DNA of 64,000 bases from Maribacter vaceletii (GTDB taxonomy: Bacteria > Bacteroidota > Bacteroidia > Flavobacteriales > Flavobacteriaceae), in assembly GCF_003634105.1 (NCBI RefSeq), contig NZ_RBIQ01000013.1, positions 77,946 through 141,945 of the forward strand. The letters are read 5' to 3'. A program made the position numbers and the translations under genes. The notes under the pieces were generated by a model that made no database searches, was not told the origin of the DNA, and saw only the letters and a program-made list of their open reading frames with translations. Positions 16,122 to 24,418 of this stretch are shown in pieces (positions within the stretch are counted from its first letter, which is position 1; each line of letters starts with the position of its first letter).

Positions 16122-17309
16122 ATGAAAAGAAGAGACTTTTTAAAAAATAGTGGTTTAGCAAGCACAGCTTTATTTGTGCCAAGTTTTGTGCAAGCTTATG
16201 AAACTACAGATGTTACTCCTAGAGATAAGAAAATAGTAATCCTACAGTTATCAGGAGGTAATGATGGTCTAAATACTTTGGTGCCGTATACAAATGATAT
16301 ATATTATAAGAATAGAAATACAATAGCTAGAAACAAGCATGAAGTATTAGCAATAAATGATACGCATGGTTTTCATGAAAGCTTAGCCGATTTTAAGTCT
16401 TTGTATGATGCAGGTTATGTGAGTGTTATAAATAATGTAGGGTATCCTAACCCAAGTAGGTCTCATTTTAGAGCTACCGATATTTGGCATACCGCTAGCG
16501 GTTCTGGAGAATATTTAAAAACAGGTTGGGTAGGTAGGTATTTAGCCGAAGTAAGTAAAAAACCTTTAGGAGCTATAGAAGTAGATGATACTTTGTCTTT
16601 ATTAATGAAAGGAAAAACTATTAATGGGATAGCAACTAAAGACGCTTCTCTTTTTTATAAAACAACTAAGGATGCATATTTTGGTAAAATGCTAGATAAA
16701 TATACAGCTTCCCATTTAAGCGAACATAATTTAGGCTACTTATATAAAACAGTTGTAGATGCTAAGTCTTCTGTAGCTCAGATATATGAAAAAACTAAAG
16801 TCTATTCTTCTTCTCAAGAATATCCGAATAATGCTTTTGGAAAACAATTAAAGACTATCTCAGAATTTATTAACTCAGGTCTAGAAACGCAAGTATATTA
16901 TGCAAGCCTTGGCGGTTTTGATACACATGCAAATCAATTAAATTCTCAGAAAAGACTTTTAGATGTGTACTCTAAAGGGATAGCAACTTTTGTAAAAGAT
17001 TTAAAGGAAACAGGTGCTTTTAAGGATACTATTATTGTAACTTTTTCTGAATTTGGTAGAAGATTAAAGCAAAACGCGGCTAAAGGTACCGATCATGGTG
17101 CTGCTAATATGGTTTTTTTATTAGGAGAAAACCTTAAGCATCCAGGAATGTATAATAAGCCAGATAATTTGTTAAACTTAGATAGTAATGGAGATTTAAT
17201 ATATGAGGTTGATTTTAGAAATATTTATGCCTCTCTTATTAAAGAATGGTTGGAAACAGAACCTAGTTCTATCCTAAACGGAAAATTTAAAACCTTAGAT
17301 CTTGTATAA
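16122..17309 (+). CDS. DUF1501 family exported protein
   Basis: 395 residues beginning MKRRDFLKNSG, a Tat-type twin-arginine signal followed by a hydrophobic core. The mature part belongs to the DUF1501 group, related in fold to sulfatases and alkaline phosphatases: VILQLSGGNDGLNTLVPY, NPSRSHFRATDIWHTAS, GGFDTHANQ, VTFSEFGRR and TDHGAANMVFLLG. These Asp/His residues probably bind metal. It is translated just after the DUF1800 gene and most likely acts with it in the periplasm or at the surface; the substrate is unknown. Confidence 0.9.
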   Translation: MKRRDFLKNSGLASTALFVPSFVQAYETTDVTPRDKKIVILQLSGGNDGLNTLVPYTNDIYYKNRNTIARNKHEVLAINDTHGFHESLADFKSLYDAGYVSVINNVGYPNPSRSHFRATDIWHTASGSGEYLKTGWVGRYLAEVSKKPLGAIEVDDTLSLLMKGKTINGIATKDASLFYKTTKDAYFGKMLDKYTASHLSEHNLGYLYKTVVDAKSSVAQIYEKTKVYSSSQEYPNNAFGKQLKTISEFINSGLETQVYYASLGGFDTHANQLNSQKRLLDVYSKGIATFVKDLKETGAFKDTIIVTFSEFGRRLKQNAAKGTDHGAANMVFLLGENLKHPGMYNKPDNLLNLDSNGDLIYEVDFRNIYASLIKEWLETEPSSILNGKFKTLDLV

Positions 17310-17363
17310 GAGATTGTTTAAATAATGTAGTATTTTTGATGTATTAAAATAAAGCAGTAAAAA

Positions 17364-17675
17364 ATGGCAGATTTATCACAACAAGAATGGGAAGAACAAT
17401 TAGAAAAAGATGATAATGCTTTTATCTTAGATGTAAGAACTCCTGAAGAAGTAGAAGAAGGTTATATTCCTAATTCTACAAATATAGATATATATTTAGG
17501 ACACGATTTTTTGACAGAGGTAGAAAAATTAGATAAAACAAAGAACTTTTATGTGTATTGCCGTTCAGGTAACCGTAGTGGGCAAGCTTGTGCTATTATG
17601 AATAGTATAGGTTTTGAAAATACCTATAATTTAGTAGGTGGTTTTATGAACTGGGAAGGTGAAGTTGCGGAATAA
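17364..17675 (+). CDS. Single-domain rhodanese-like protein
   Basis: 103 residues forming one rhodanese domain. The active-site loop is YCRSGNRSGQ with Cys66, and the N-terminal ILDVRTPEEVEEGYIPNS is the usual substrate-domain signature. Such proteins transfer sulfane sulfur through a Cys persulfide; the acceptor is unknown. No signal peptide, so cytoplasmic. A terminator follows immediately. Confidence 0.93.
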   Translation: MADLSQQEWEEQLEKDDNAFILDVRTPEEVEEGYIPNSTNIDIYLGHDFLTEVEKLDKTKNFYVYCRSGNRSGQACAIMNSIGFENTYNLVGGFMNWEGEVAE

Positions 17676-17697
17676 GTAAAAAGGATTTAGTAAATTA

Positions 17698-17722
17698 AAC
17701 CCGCTTTTAAGTGGGTTTTTTT
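17698..17722 (+). terminator. Terminator after the rhodanese gene
   Basis: AACCCGC (17698-17704) pairs with GTGGGTT (17711-17717, one G-U pair), followed by five more T residues. Confidence 0.75.
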
Positions 17723-17754
17723 ATGACCAACACTCAGATTTTTATTAAAAATAC

Positions 17755-19038
17755 ATGCAAGAAGATTTATTACACTTTGTTTGGAAACATAAAAAAATAC
17801 CAACAACTAATTTAAAGACAACAGATGGCGTACCGGTAACTGTTGTAAAAATAGGGCAGCATAATCATAAAGAAGGGCCAGATTTTTTTAATGCCCAAGT
17901 TCGTGTGGGGGAACAGTTGTGGGTTGGTAATGTAGAAATACACCTGAAATCATCAGACTGGTATGCGCATAATCATGAGGTAGATGATAATTATAATTCT
18001 GTAATACTTCATGTAGTTTGGGAAGATGATGTTTCTGTTTTTAGGAATGACAATAGTAAAATACCAACTTTAGAGTTAAAAACATATATAGAAGAGAAGC
18101 TTTTAATAAATTATGAGAATATATTTAATGCTACAGATGCTAAGTTTATAAATTGTGAAAAAGATATTAATGGAGTAGATGATTTTGTAGTCAATAATTG
18201 GCTAGAACGTTTGTTTTTTGAGCGTTTAGAGCAAAAAACAGAGGTGATAAAAGAACTCTTAAAAAAATCTAATAACGATTGGGAATATGTACTTTTTATT
18301 ATGCTTTTAAAGAGTTTTGGGCTAAAAATTAATGGGGATTCTTTTTTTAGTTTACAGAAGAGTCTAAATGCATCTACAGTGTCTAAACTTAAAAATAATG
18401 ACTTTCAGCTAGAGAGTGTGTTATATGGTTTGTTGGGACTTTTAGAAAAAAAAGACTGTGTAGATGTTTATTATATTAAACTAAAAAAGGAATATGAGTT
18501 TCTTAAAAATAAGCTAGAACTTAGTGAGGTAGGTATAGAAAAACCTCATTTTTTTAAACTTAGACCGCCTAATTTCCCAACAATAAGGCTTTCTCAATTT
18601 GCAAGTATGTATGGGGAACATCAAAATTTATTTTCAAAACTAATAAGCGAAACATCTTTAGAAGATTTGTATACTATTTTTACTGTTAGTGCTAGTGAAT
18701 ATTGGGATACGCACTACAGTTTTGGAAAGGAAAGTAAAAAAAGCAAAAAGAAAATAACTAAAAAGTTTATAGATTTAATAGTAATAAATACTATTATCCC
18801 CTTTAAATTTTATTATGCAAAAAGTCTTCGAAAAGATGTAAATGAAGAGCTGCTTAATATTATTTCAAAAATAGATACAGAAGATAATTCTAGAATAAAT
18901 AACTTTAAAAAAAGAGGTGTAACTGTACCATCTGCAAAAGATAGTCAAGCTTTATTGCAGTTGTACAACGGTTATTGTACAAAAAATAAATGTTTACAAT
19001 GTGCAATAGGAGTAAATTTATTAAAAGGAAATACCTAA
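17755..19038 (+). CDS. DUF2851 family protein
   Basis: 427 residues. The N-terminus MQEDLLHFVWKHKKI, then GPDFFNAQVRVGEQLWVGNVEIH and SDWYAHNHEVDDNYNSVILHVVW, are the DUF2851 signature found across Bacteroidetes. The C-terminus has a Cys pattern (C-x4-C-x2-C) in NGYCTKNKCLQCAIG. Function unknown; the conserved Asp/Glu/His pattern in the N-terminal half resembles nuclease-like sites but this is only suggestive. It heads a tight cluster with the PspC and K+ channel genes (gaps of 9 and 2 bases). Confidence 0.88.
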   Translation: MQEDLLHFVWKHKKIPTTNLKTTDGVPVTVVKIGQHNHKEGPDFFNAQVRVGEQLWVGNVEIHLKSSDWYAHNHEVDDNYNSVILHVVWEDDVSVFRNDNSKIPTLELKTYIEEKLLINYENIFNATDAKFINCEKDINGVDDFVVNNWLERLFFERLEQKTEVIKELLKKSNNDWEYVLFIMLLKSFGLKINGDSFFSLQKSLNASTVSKLKNNDFQLESVLYGLLGLLEKKDCVDVYYIKLKKEYEFLKNKLELSEVGIEKPHFFKLRPPNFPTIRLSQFASMYGEHQNLFSKLISETSLEDLYTIFTVSASEYWDTHYSFGKESKKSKKKITKKFIDLIVINTIIPFKFYYAKSLRKDVNEELLNIISKIDTEDNSRINNFKKRGVTVPSAKDSQALLQLYNGYCTKNKCLQCAIGVNLLKGNT

Positions 19039-19047
19039 TTTTAAAGC

Positions 19048-19275
19048 ATGAATTTTTTTTATAAAATCTTATATTTTTTCCAGAAACGAGGTTTTGAAGT
19101 ATGTGGTCGTATTGCGGACCGTTTAGGTATAAGAGCAAGAGTGGTACGCACTTCATTTATATATGTAACTTTTGTAACTCTGGGCTTTGGTTTTGCGTTA
19201 TATTTATTTGTTGCTTTTTGGTTAAAAATTAAAGATTTAGTATACACTAAAAGAACTTCTGTTTTTGATTTATAA
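19048..19275 (+). CDS. PspC-domain small membrane protein
   Basis: 75 residues consisting of one PspC domain: CGRIADRLGIRARVVRTSFIY, then a single hydrophobic helix (about residues 37-57). In other bacteria PspC modulates envelope-stress responses at the inner membrane. It is nine bases after the DUF2851 gene and two before the K+ channel gene, so it is translated in one operon. Confidence 0.85.
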   Translation: MNFFYKILYFFQKRGFEVCGRIADRLGIRARVVRTSFIYVTFVTLGFGFALYLFVAFWLKIKDLVYTKRTSVFDL

Positions 19276-19277
19276 TT

Positions 19278-20285
19278 ATGATAAAGCTTTTTAAGTCTAA
19301 ATTTTATTTAGCACTAACATTAATGTTGGTAGTGTTTGTTTTTGGCGTGTTTGGTTATCGTTATATATCAGGTTTTTCTTGGGTAGATGCTTGTTATATG
19401 ACAATAATAACAGTGACTACGGTTGGTTTTTCTGAAGTACAACCTTTAGACATGCAAGGAAAAATATTCACAATATTTTTAATTATATCTAGCGTATTTA
19501 TTTTTGCTTTTGCAATTTCTGTAATTACAGAGTATATTTTAAGTAGAAACTCCGAACAACTTTTAAAAAAGAAAAAAGTGAAAAATACTATTAAAAAAAT
19601 GTCTAACCATGTTGTAGTTTGCGGTTATGGTAGAAACGGAAGGCAAGCTGCAGAAAGATTAAGAGCGTATAAAAAGCCGTTTTTGGTAATAGAAAAGGAT
19701 AAAGAAATTATTGAAAAACATGAAGAAGATGTTTTATTTGTAGAGGGAGATGCTAATGATGATGAGGTACTATTAGAAGCGGGTATAGATCGTGCACAGT
19801 ATTTAATAGTAACACTTCCAGACGATGCCGCAAATTTATTTGTAGTGCTCTCCGCAAGACAAATAAATAAAAAGTTATATATAATTAGTAGGGCTTCTTT
19901 GGTAACTTCTCAGAAAAAACTTCAGTTGGCAGGAGCAAACCAAGTAATAATGCCAGATAAAATTGGAGGGGATCATATGGCATCTTTAGTTGTAATGCCA
20001 GATCTAATAACTTTTATGGATAAACTTTCAACAGAAGGGGAGCATACTACTAATTTAGAAGAAGTTGCAATTGAAGATTTTGCGGATCAAGTAGATTGTA
20101 ATTCATTGAGGGACTTAGATTTAAGAAGAAAAACAGGGTGCACAATTATTGGCTATATAGCGCCAGATGGGGAATATATTATAAACCCAGAAGCAGATAT
20201 GAAGTTGCAGCCAAAAAGCAAAGTAATAGTATTAGGAAGACCAGAACAGATAAAAAAACTAAACAATATGTTTCATATTGAATAA
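19278..20285 (+). CDS. Potassium channel with RCK (TrkA-N/TrkA-C) domains
   Basis: 335 residues. Two transmembrane helices flank a pore loop (residues about 8-28 and 60-85) with the filter TTVGFSEV at 47-54; Phe replaces the usual Tyr of TVGYG. A cytosolic Rossmann RCK domain begins at GYGRNG (116-121) and a TrkA-C domain follows (about 240-335). This is the MthK/Kch layout of ligand-gated K+ channels, which assemble as tetramers with a gating ring. It is the last gene in the DUF2851-PspC cluster. Confidence 0.9.
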   Translation: MIKLFKSKFYLALTLMLVVFVFGVFGYRYISGFSWVDACYMTIITVTTVGFSEVQPLDMQGKIFTIFLIISSVFIFAFAISVITEYILSRNSEQLLKKKKVKNTIKKMSNHVVVCGYGRNGRQAAERLRAYKKPFLVIEKDKEIIEKHEEDVLFVEGDANDDEVLLEAGIDRAQYLIVTLPDDAANLFVVLSARQINKKLYIISRASLVTSQKKLQLAGANQVIMPDKIGGDHMASLVVMPDLITFMDKLSTEGEHTTNLEEVAIEDFADQVDCNSLRDLDLRRKTGCTIIGYIAPDGEYIINPEADMKLQPKSKVIVLGRPEQIKKLNNMFHIE

Positions 20286-20374
20286 TATTATTTTAGTATA
20301 ATATTTGATTACGGGCATAATTTTTAGGATATTGCTTGCCGACTAATTAATTCATTAAAAATAACTCAAATATT

Positions 20375-21961
20375 ATGAAGTATAAACTTCTGGCATTTCT
20401 TGCCTTTTTTTCACCATTATTAGCTATGGCCCAAGAGGTCGGGATGGATCAAAAAATAGATCAAGCTTTTAAACCAGTTTCCGATTTCTTTTCCGCAGTA
20501 ATATTTTTCCCTGTATTTGGTGTTCCATTTGTTTTAATACTACTTGTAATGAGTGCTTTGTTTTTTACTTTATATTTTGGTTTTCCAAATATTAGGTATT
20601 TTGGAAAAGCAATAAATGTAGTAAGAGGTAAATATGATGAAGTAGATCATCATGGTGTAGAAAAATCGGATGTTAATATCATTGATGGTGATATTATGGA
20701 TACGATAGAGGACGAAAGTAGAGAGGGAGAAGTAACACATTTTCAGGCTTTAGCAACTGCTGTATCTGGTACAGTAGGTAATGGTAATATTGCAGGTGTA
20801 GCTTTAGCAATTGCATTAGGAGGCCCAGGCGCTACTTTTTGGATGATAATTTGTGGACTCTTAGGAATGTCTTCAAAATTTGTGGAATGTACATTAGGAG
20901 TGCAATATAGAGATGTGGGAGAAGATGGTACTGTTTATGGAGGACCAATGTATTATATAAGTAAAGGACTTAAAGAAAGAGGGTATACGGTTTTAGGTAA
21001 AATAGCAGCAGCAATGTTTGCTATTTTTTGTATAGGAGGTTCTTTTGGTGGTGGTAATGCAGCGCAATCTAACCAAGCTACTATTGTGATAAAGGAATTA
21101 ATGGGCTTAACAAGTTCTAGTGCAGGAGCAATAATTGGTGTTATTTTAGCAATTTTAGTGGGTATCATTATAATTGGTGGTATTAAAAGAATTGCACAGG
21201 TGACAGAGAAAGTAGTGCCTTTTATGGCAGTAATGTATTTAATTGCGTGCTTATATATAATTTTAAGTAATTTCTCTTTAATAGATGATGCTTTTGGATT
21301 AATACTATCGGAAGCTTTTAACCCTACTGCAATTGGAGTGGGAAGTTTAATTGGAGTGTTATTGGTAGGATTTAAAAGAGCAGCCTTTTCTAATGAAGCT
21401 GGGGCAGGTTCTGCTTCTATAGCACATTCTGCTGTTAAGACAAAATATTCAGCATCAGAAGGTTTGGTTGCATTATTAGAACCTTTTATAGATACGGTTG
21501 TAATTTGTACAATGACAGCTTTAGTAATTGTTATTTTTAATTTTGGAGGTTTCTTTGAGTATGGAGGTGAAGGTTCTGTTATGATTAATGGCGTGGCGTA
21601 TGAAGGAGCTGGAATAACCTCTATGGCATTTGCGCAATATATTCCTTACTCAAATGTATTCTTAACTGTAGCAGTTGTTTTATTTGCAGTTTCTACAATG
21701 ATATCTTGGTCTTATTATGGATTACAATCATGGAAGTTTTTATTCGGAAGAGGAAAAACAGCTGATATGGTTTATAAATTACTTTTCTTAACCTTTATAA
21801 TTATTGGAGCAGCAGCAAGTATGAAATCTATTTGGGATTTCTCAGATGCTATGATTTTTGCTATGGTATTCCCTAATATGGTAGGTTTATTTTTCTTATT
21901 CCCTGTTGTTAAAAAAGAACTAGGTAGATATTTAAGTGCTATTAAGGAGGCTAAATTGTAA
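20375..21961 (+). CDS. Sodium:alanine symporter (AGCS family)
   Basis: 528 residues with about ten to eleven transmembrane helices. AGCS landmarks are clear: VTHFQALATAVSGTVGNGNIAGVALAI near residues 120-145, then GGPGATFWMI, KRAAFSNEAGAGSASIAHSA, and MISWSYYGLQSWKFLFG. These carriers import alanine or glycine with Na+. The N-terminus has a signal-peptide-like segment (MKYKLLAFLAFFSPLLAMAQ) and a charged insertion around residues 80-115. It stands between a K+ channel and a helix-hairpin-helix protein with no special regulatory site recognised. Confidence 0.94.
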   Translation: MKYKLLAFLAFFSPLLAMAQEVGMDQKIDQAFKPVSDFFSAVIFFPVFGVPFVLILLVMSALFFTLYFGFPNIRYFGKAINVVRGKYDEVDHHGVEKSDVNIIDGDIMDTIEDESREGEVTHFQALATAVSGTVGNGNIAGVALAIALGGPGATFWMIICGLLGMSSKFVECTLGVQYRDVGEDGTVYGGPMYYISKGLKERGYTVLGKIAAAMFAIFCIGGSFGGGNAAQSNQATIVIKELMGLTSSSAGAIIGVILAILVGIIIIGGIKRIAQVTEKVVPFMAVMYLIACLYIILSNFSLIDDAFGLILSEAFNPTAIGVGSLIGVLLVGFKRAAFSNEAGAGSASIAHSAVKTKYSASEGLVALLEPFIDTVVICTMTALVIVIFNFGGFFEYGGEGSVMINGVAYEGAGITSMAFAQYIPYSNVFLTVAVVLFAVSTMISWSYYGLQSWKFLFGRGKTADMVYKLLFLTFIIIGAAASMKSIWDFSDAMIFAMVFPNMVGLFFLFPVVKKELGRYLSAIKEAKL

Positions 21962-21975
21962 ACAATACTCTTATT

Positions 21976-22662
21976 TTGAAAAATATAAAATCCCGCATTC
22001 AGTTTTCTAAACAAGAACAAAGTGGGATTTTCTTTTTGTTATTATTTATTGTTTTGCTTCAGGGTGGGTATTATTTGTATGATAAAAATTATTCAAAACC
22101 CCTAGAAGATAAATTTGTTTTAAATCTTTCGGAGCAGAATAAATTAGACCTTTTAAAGAAGGGTGTAGCTAATAAAAAATCTATAATACATCCTTTTAAT
22201 CCCAACTTTATTTCAGACTATAAAGGATATACACTAGGAATGTCTGTTGATGAAATTAATCGTTTACATACATATAGAAAAACAAATAAGTATGTAAATA
22301 CTGCAATAGAGTTTCAGCAAGTAACCAAAATTTCAGATTCTCTTCTTAAGAGAATACAACCTTATTTTAAATTTCCAGAATGGAAACAAGAAAAAACAAA
22401 GGAGTTATTTGTATCAAAAAAGGACAAAAAATCTGACTATATTAAAAAATATAAAGATTTAAATATAGCTACTTCTGTAGATTTAAGAGAAGTATATGGG
22501 ATAGGAGAAGTTCTATCTAAAAGAATAGTTAAATACAGGAAAAAGCTTGGAGGTTTTTCTAATAATAATCAAATCTATAAGGTTTATGGCTTAAAGCCAG
22601 ATGTAGCCAATAGACTTTTAGAGAAATTCCAAGTATTAAAAGCTTCGAATATTAAGAACTAA
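21976..22662 (+). CDS. Helix-hairpin-helix (ComEA-like) membrane-anchored protein
   Basis: 228 residues from a TTG start 14 bases after the symporter gene; there is no suitable ATG. One N-terminal hydrophobic helix (about residues 16-35) anchors the protein. The C-terminal part holds a ComEA-type helix-hairpin-helix domain with LNIATSVDLREVYGIGEVLSKRI and YRKKLGGF (residues about 157-190), which binds DNA non-specifically in competence proteins. An earlier weaker copy of the motif may lie at about residues 85-120. Whether it serves DNA uptake or only protein contacts is unknown. Confidence 0.75.
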   Translation: MKNIKSRIQFSKQEQSGIFFLLLFIVLLQGGYYLYDKNYSKPLEDKFVLNLSEQNKLDLLKKGVANKKSIIHPFNPNFISDYKGYTLGMSVDEINRLHTYRKTNKYVNTAIEFQQVTKISDSLLKRIQPYFKFPEWKQEKTKELFVSKKDKKSDYIKKYKDLNIATSVDLREVYGIGEVLSKRIVKYRKKLGGFSNNNQIYKVYGLKPDVANRLLEKFQVLKASNIKN

Positions 22663-22802
22663 ATTTAAAACTGTGTCAACTTTGTTATTCGATTAAAAAT
22701 TATCATATGTATAATTTACAGTAATATAAGAGGTTTTTTTTACGTATTATTTATTTTTAATGCTTTATTTTTTAATATATGATAAAAAATAAAGACTTTC
22801 AG

Positions 22803-22836
22803 TTGTTATGAGATTCGTAAAATTAAGTTATATTTG
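22803..22836 (+). promoter_or_regulatory. Candidate promoter of the acyl-CoA dehydrogenase gene
   Basis: TTG (22803-22805), a 23-base spacer, and TATATTTG (22829-22836) fit the Bacteroidetes consensus at the upper end of spacing. The ATG lies 38 bases downstream. The rest of the 212-base gap (22663-22874) shows nothing else. Confidence 0.6.
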
Positions 22837-22874
22837 GAACTCAAATAAGAATTTTTTGTATTGTAAATTAAGGC

Positions 22875-24047
22875 ATGGATAAAAGATATTTTAGTGAAGA
22901 ACACGAGTTGTTTCGTGAGAGTCTAAAAAGTTTTCTAAAAAAAGAAGTTGTTCCTCATGTAGATAAATGGGAGAAAGATGGTGTAATTGAACGCTTTATC
23001 TGGAAAAAATTCGGAGACATGGGTTATTTTGGTTTAACCTACCCAAGTCAATATGGCGGTTTAGAGTTAGATTTATTTTATACGGTTATTTTCTTAGAGG
23101 AACTGCAGAAAATAAATTCTGTTGGTTTTGCTGCTGCAATGTGGGCGCATATGTATTTAGCAATGACCCATTTAAATAAAGAAGGGGATGAGCGTATAAA
23201 ACAAGAATATTTAGCGTCTAGTATTTCAGGAGAAAAAATAGGTTGTTTGTGTATATCGGAACCTTTTGGAGGGTCAGATGTTTCAGGAATGAGGACTAAT
23301 GCAGTAAAAGAAGGAGATTATTATATATTAAATGGTTCTAAAACTTTTATAACCAATGGTGTTTATAGTGATTATTTAGTGGTGGCTGCTAAGACCTCTC
23401 CAGAATTAGGTAATAAAGGTATAAGTATGTTATTGGTGGATAGAGAAACTCTAGGGGTCTCTGCAACTAAATTAGATAAATTAGGGTGGAGAGCATCAGA
23501 TACTGGAGAAATAGCTTTTGATAATGTAAAAGTTCCTGTAGCTAATTTGTTAGGGGAAGAGGATAAAGGTTTTTCTTATATAATGCAGCATTTTTCATTA
23601 GAGCGTTTAATTATGGCAATTAATGCGCATGCTCGTGCAGAATATGCTTTAGATTATGCAATAAATTATATGTCAGAAAGAACTGCATTTGGAAAAAAAA
23701 TAAATGAGTTTCAGGCTTTAAGGCATAAAATGGTAGAAAGAACTGCCGAAATGGAGATGTGTAAAGAGTATAATTACTCTGTAACCTATAAGTTAAGTCG
23801 TGGAGAATATGTAGTTAAAGAAGCTACAATGTCTAAATTATTATCAACAAAAATGGCAGATGAGGTAATATACGATTGCCTTCAAATGCTTGGCGGCTAC
23901 GGTTTTATGGAAGAGTATCCTATGGCTAGATTGCTTAGAGATAGTAGGTGTGGCCCAATAGGTGGGGGTACGTCAGAAATATTAAAAGAAATATTATCAA
24001 AAATAATCATAGATAAAAAAACATATAAACCTGCAGTGGAGGTTTAA
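22875..24047 (+). CDS. Acyl-CoA dehydrogenase
   Basis: 390 residues, the full family length. FAD-dependent alpha,beta-dehydrogenation of an acyl-CoA thioester. Landmarks: CISEPFGGSDVSGMRTNAV, NGSKTFITNG, LGWRASDTGEI, the helix RTAFGKKINEFQ, LQMLGGYGFMEEYPMARLLRDSR, and GGGTSEI at the C-terminus. The C-terminal site where MCAD-type enzymes carry the catalytic Glu has Gly here; Glu256 in AHARAEYALDY sits where long-chain and isovaleryl types have theirs. This points to a branched- or long-chain substrate (inference). Transcribed alone from its own promoter. Confidence 0.92.
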   Translation: MDKRYFSEEHELFRESLKSFLKKEVVPHVDKWEKDGVIERFIWKKFGDMGYFGLTYPSQYGGLELDLFYTVIFLEELQKINSVGFAAAMWAHMYLAMTHLNKEGDERIKQEYLASSISGEKIGCLCISEPFGGSDVSGMRTNAVKEGDYYILNGSKTFITNGVYSDYLVVAAKTSPELGNKGISMLLVDRETLGVSATKLDKLGWRASDTGEIAFDNVKVPVANLLGEEDKGFSYIMQHFSLERLIMAINAHARAEYALDYAINYMSERTAFGKKINEFQALRHKMVERTAEMEMCKEYNYSVTYKLSRGEYVVKEATMSKLLSTKMADEVIYDCLQMLGGYGFMEEYPMARLLRDSRCGPIGGGTSEILKEILSKIIIDKKTYKPAVEV

Positions 24048-24070
24048 TTTAAATAAAATAATAATAAGGT

Positions 24071-24099
24071 TTGTTATGTAAATATAAATAGTATATTTG
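24071..24099 (+). promoter_or_regulatory. rpsU promoter
   Basis: TTG (24071-24073), an 18-base spacer and TATATTTG (24092-24099) give an excellent Bacteroidetes promoter. The transcript would start near 24104, giving a leader of about 30 bases that ends in a strong Shine-Dalgarno. Confidence 0.8.
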
Positions 24100-24116
24100 C
24101 ACCCTTAATCACAAAA

Positions 24117-24126
24117 GAGAGGAGGT
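24117..24126 (+). promoter_or_regulatory. Strong Shine-Dalgarno of rpsU
   Basis: GAGAGGAGGT, with GGAGG at 24121-24125, ends nine bases before the ATG at 24135. Other genes inspected here show A-rich leaders and no such site. In Flavobacteriia the anti-Shine-Dalgarno of 16S rRNA is held by bS21, bS18 and bS6, so a strong site on the bS21 gene is known to allow feedback by bS21-deficient ribosomes. Confidence 0.85.
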
Positions 24127-24134
24127 AGTAGCAT

Positions 24135-24329
24135 ATGTTAATTATACCAATTAAAGAAGGAGAAAACATAGATAGAGCTTTAAAGCGTTTTAAGCGAAAG
24201 TTCGATAAAACTGGAACAATGCGTCAGTTAAGAAAGCGTCAACAATTTACAAAGCCATCTGTAGCTCGTAGAGCGCAAATACAGAAAGCTCAGTATATTC
24301 AAGGTTTAAGAGATCAAGAAGAAGTTTAG
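24135..24329 (+). CDS. rpsU: 30S ribosomal protein bS21
   Basis: 64 residues beginning MLIIPIKEGENIDRALKRF, basic throughout, the usual size for Bacteroidetes bS21. It binds the platform of the small subunit next to the 3' end of 16S rRNA. In this phylum it helps sequester the anti-Shine-Dalgarno. Here the gene has its own promoter, a strong Shine-Dalgarno and a terminator right after, i.e. a monocistronic, self-regulated unit. Confidence 0.97.
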   Translation: MLIIPIKEGENIDRALKRFKRKFDKTGTMRQLRKRQQFTKPSVARRAQIQKAQYIQGLRDQEEV

Positions 24330-24354
24330 GTCTGTAAATCTGTTTAGATATTTA

Positions 24355-24381
24355 AAATCCTGCTATTAGCAGGATTTTTTT
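24355..24381 (+). terminator. Terminator after rpsU
   Basis: AAATCCTGC (24355-24363) and GCAGGATTT (24369-24377) form a perfect 9-bp stem with loop TATTA, followed by a T-run. Confidence 0.85.
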
Positions 24382-24418
24382 ATGGATTAATTTTAAATTA
24401 TATACTAACTTTGAGAGT

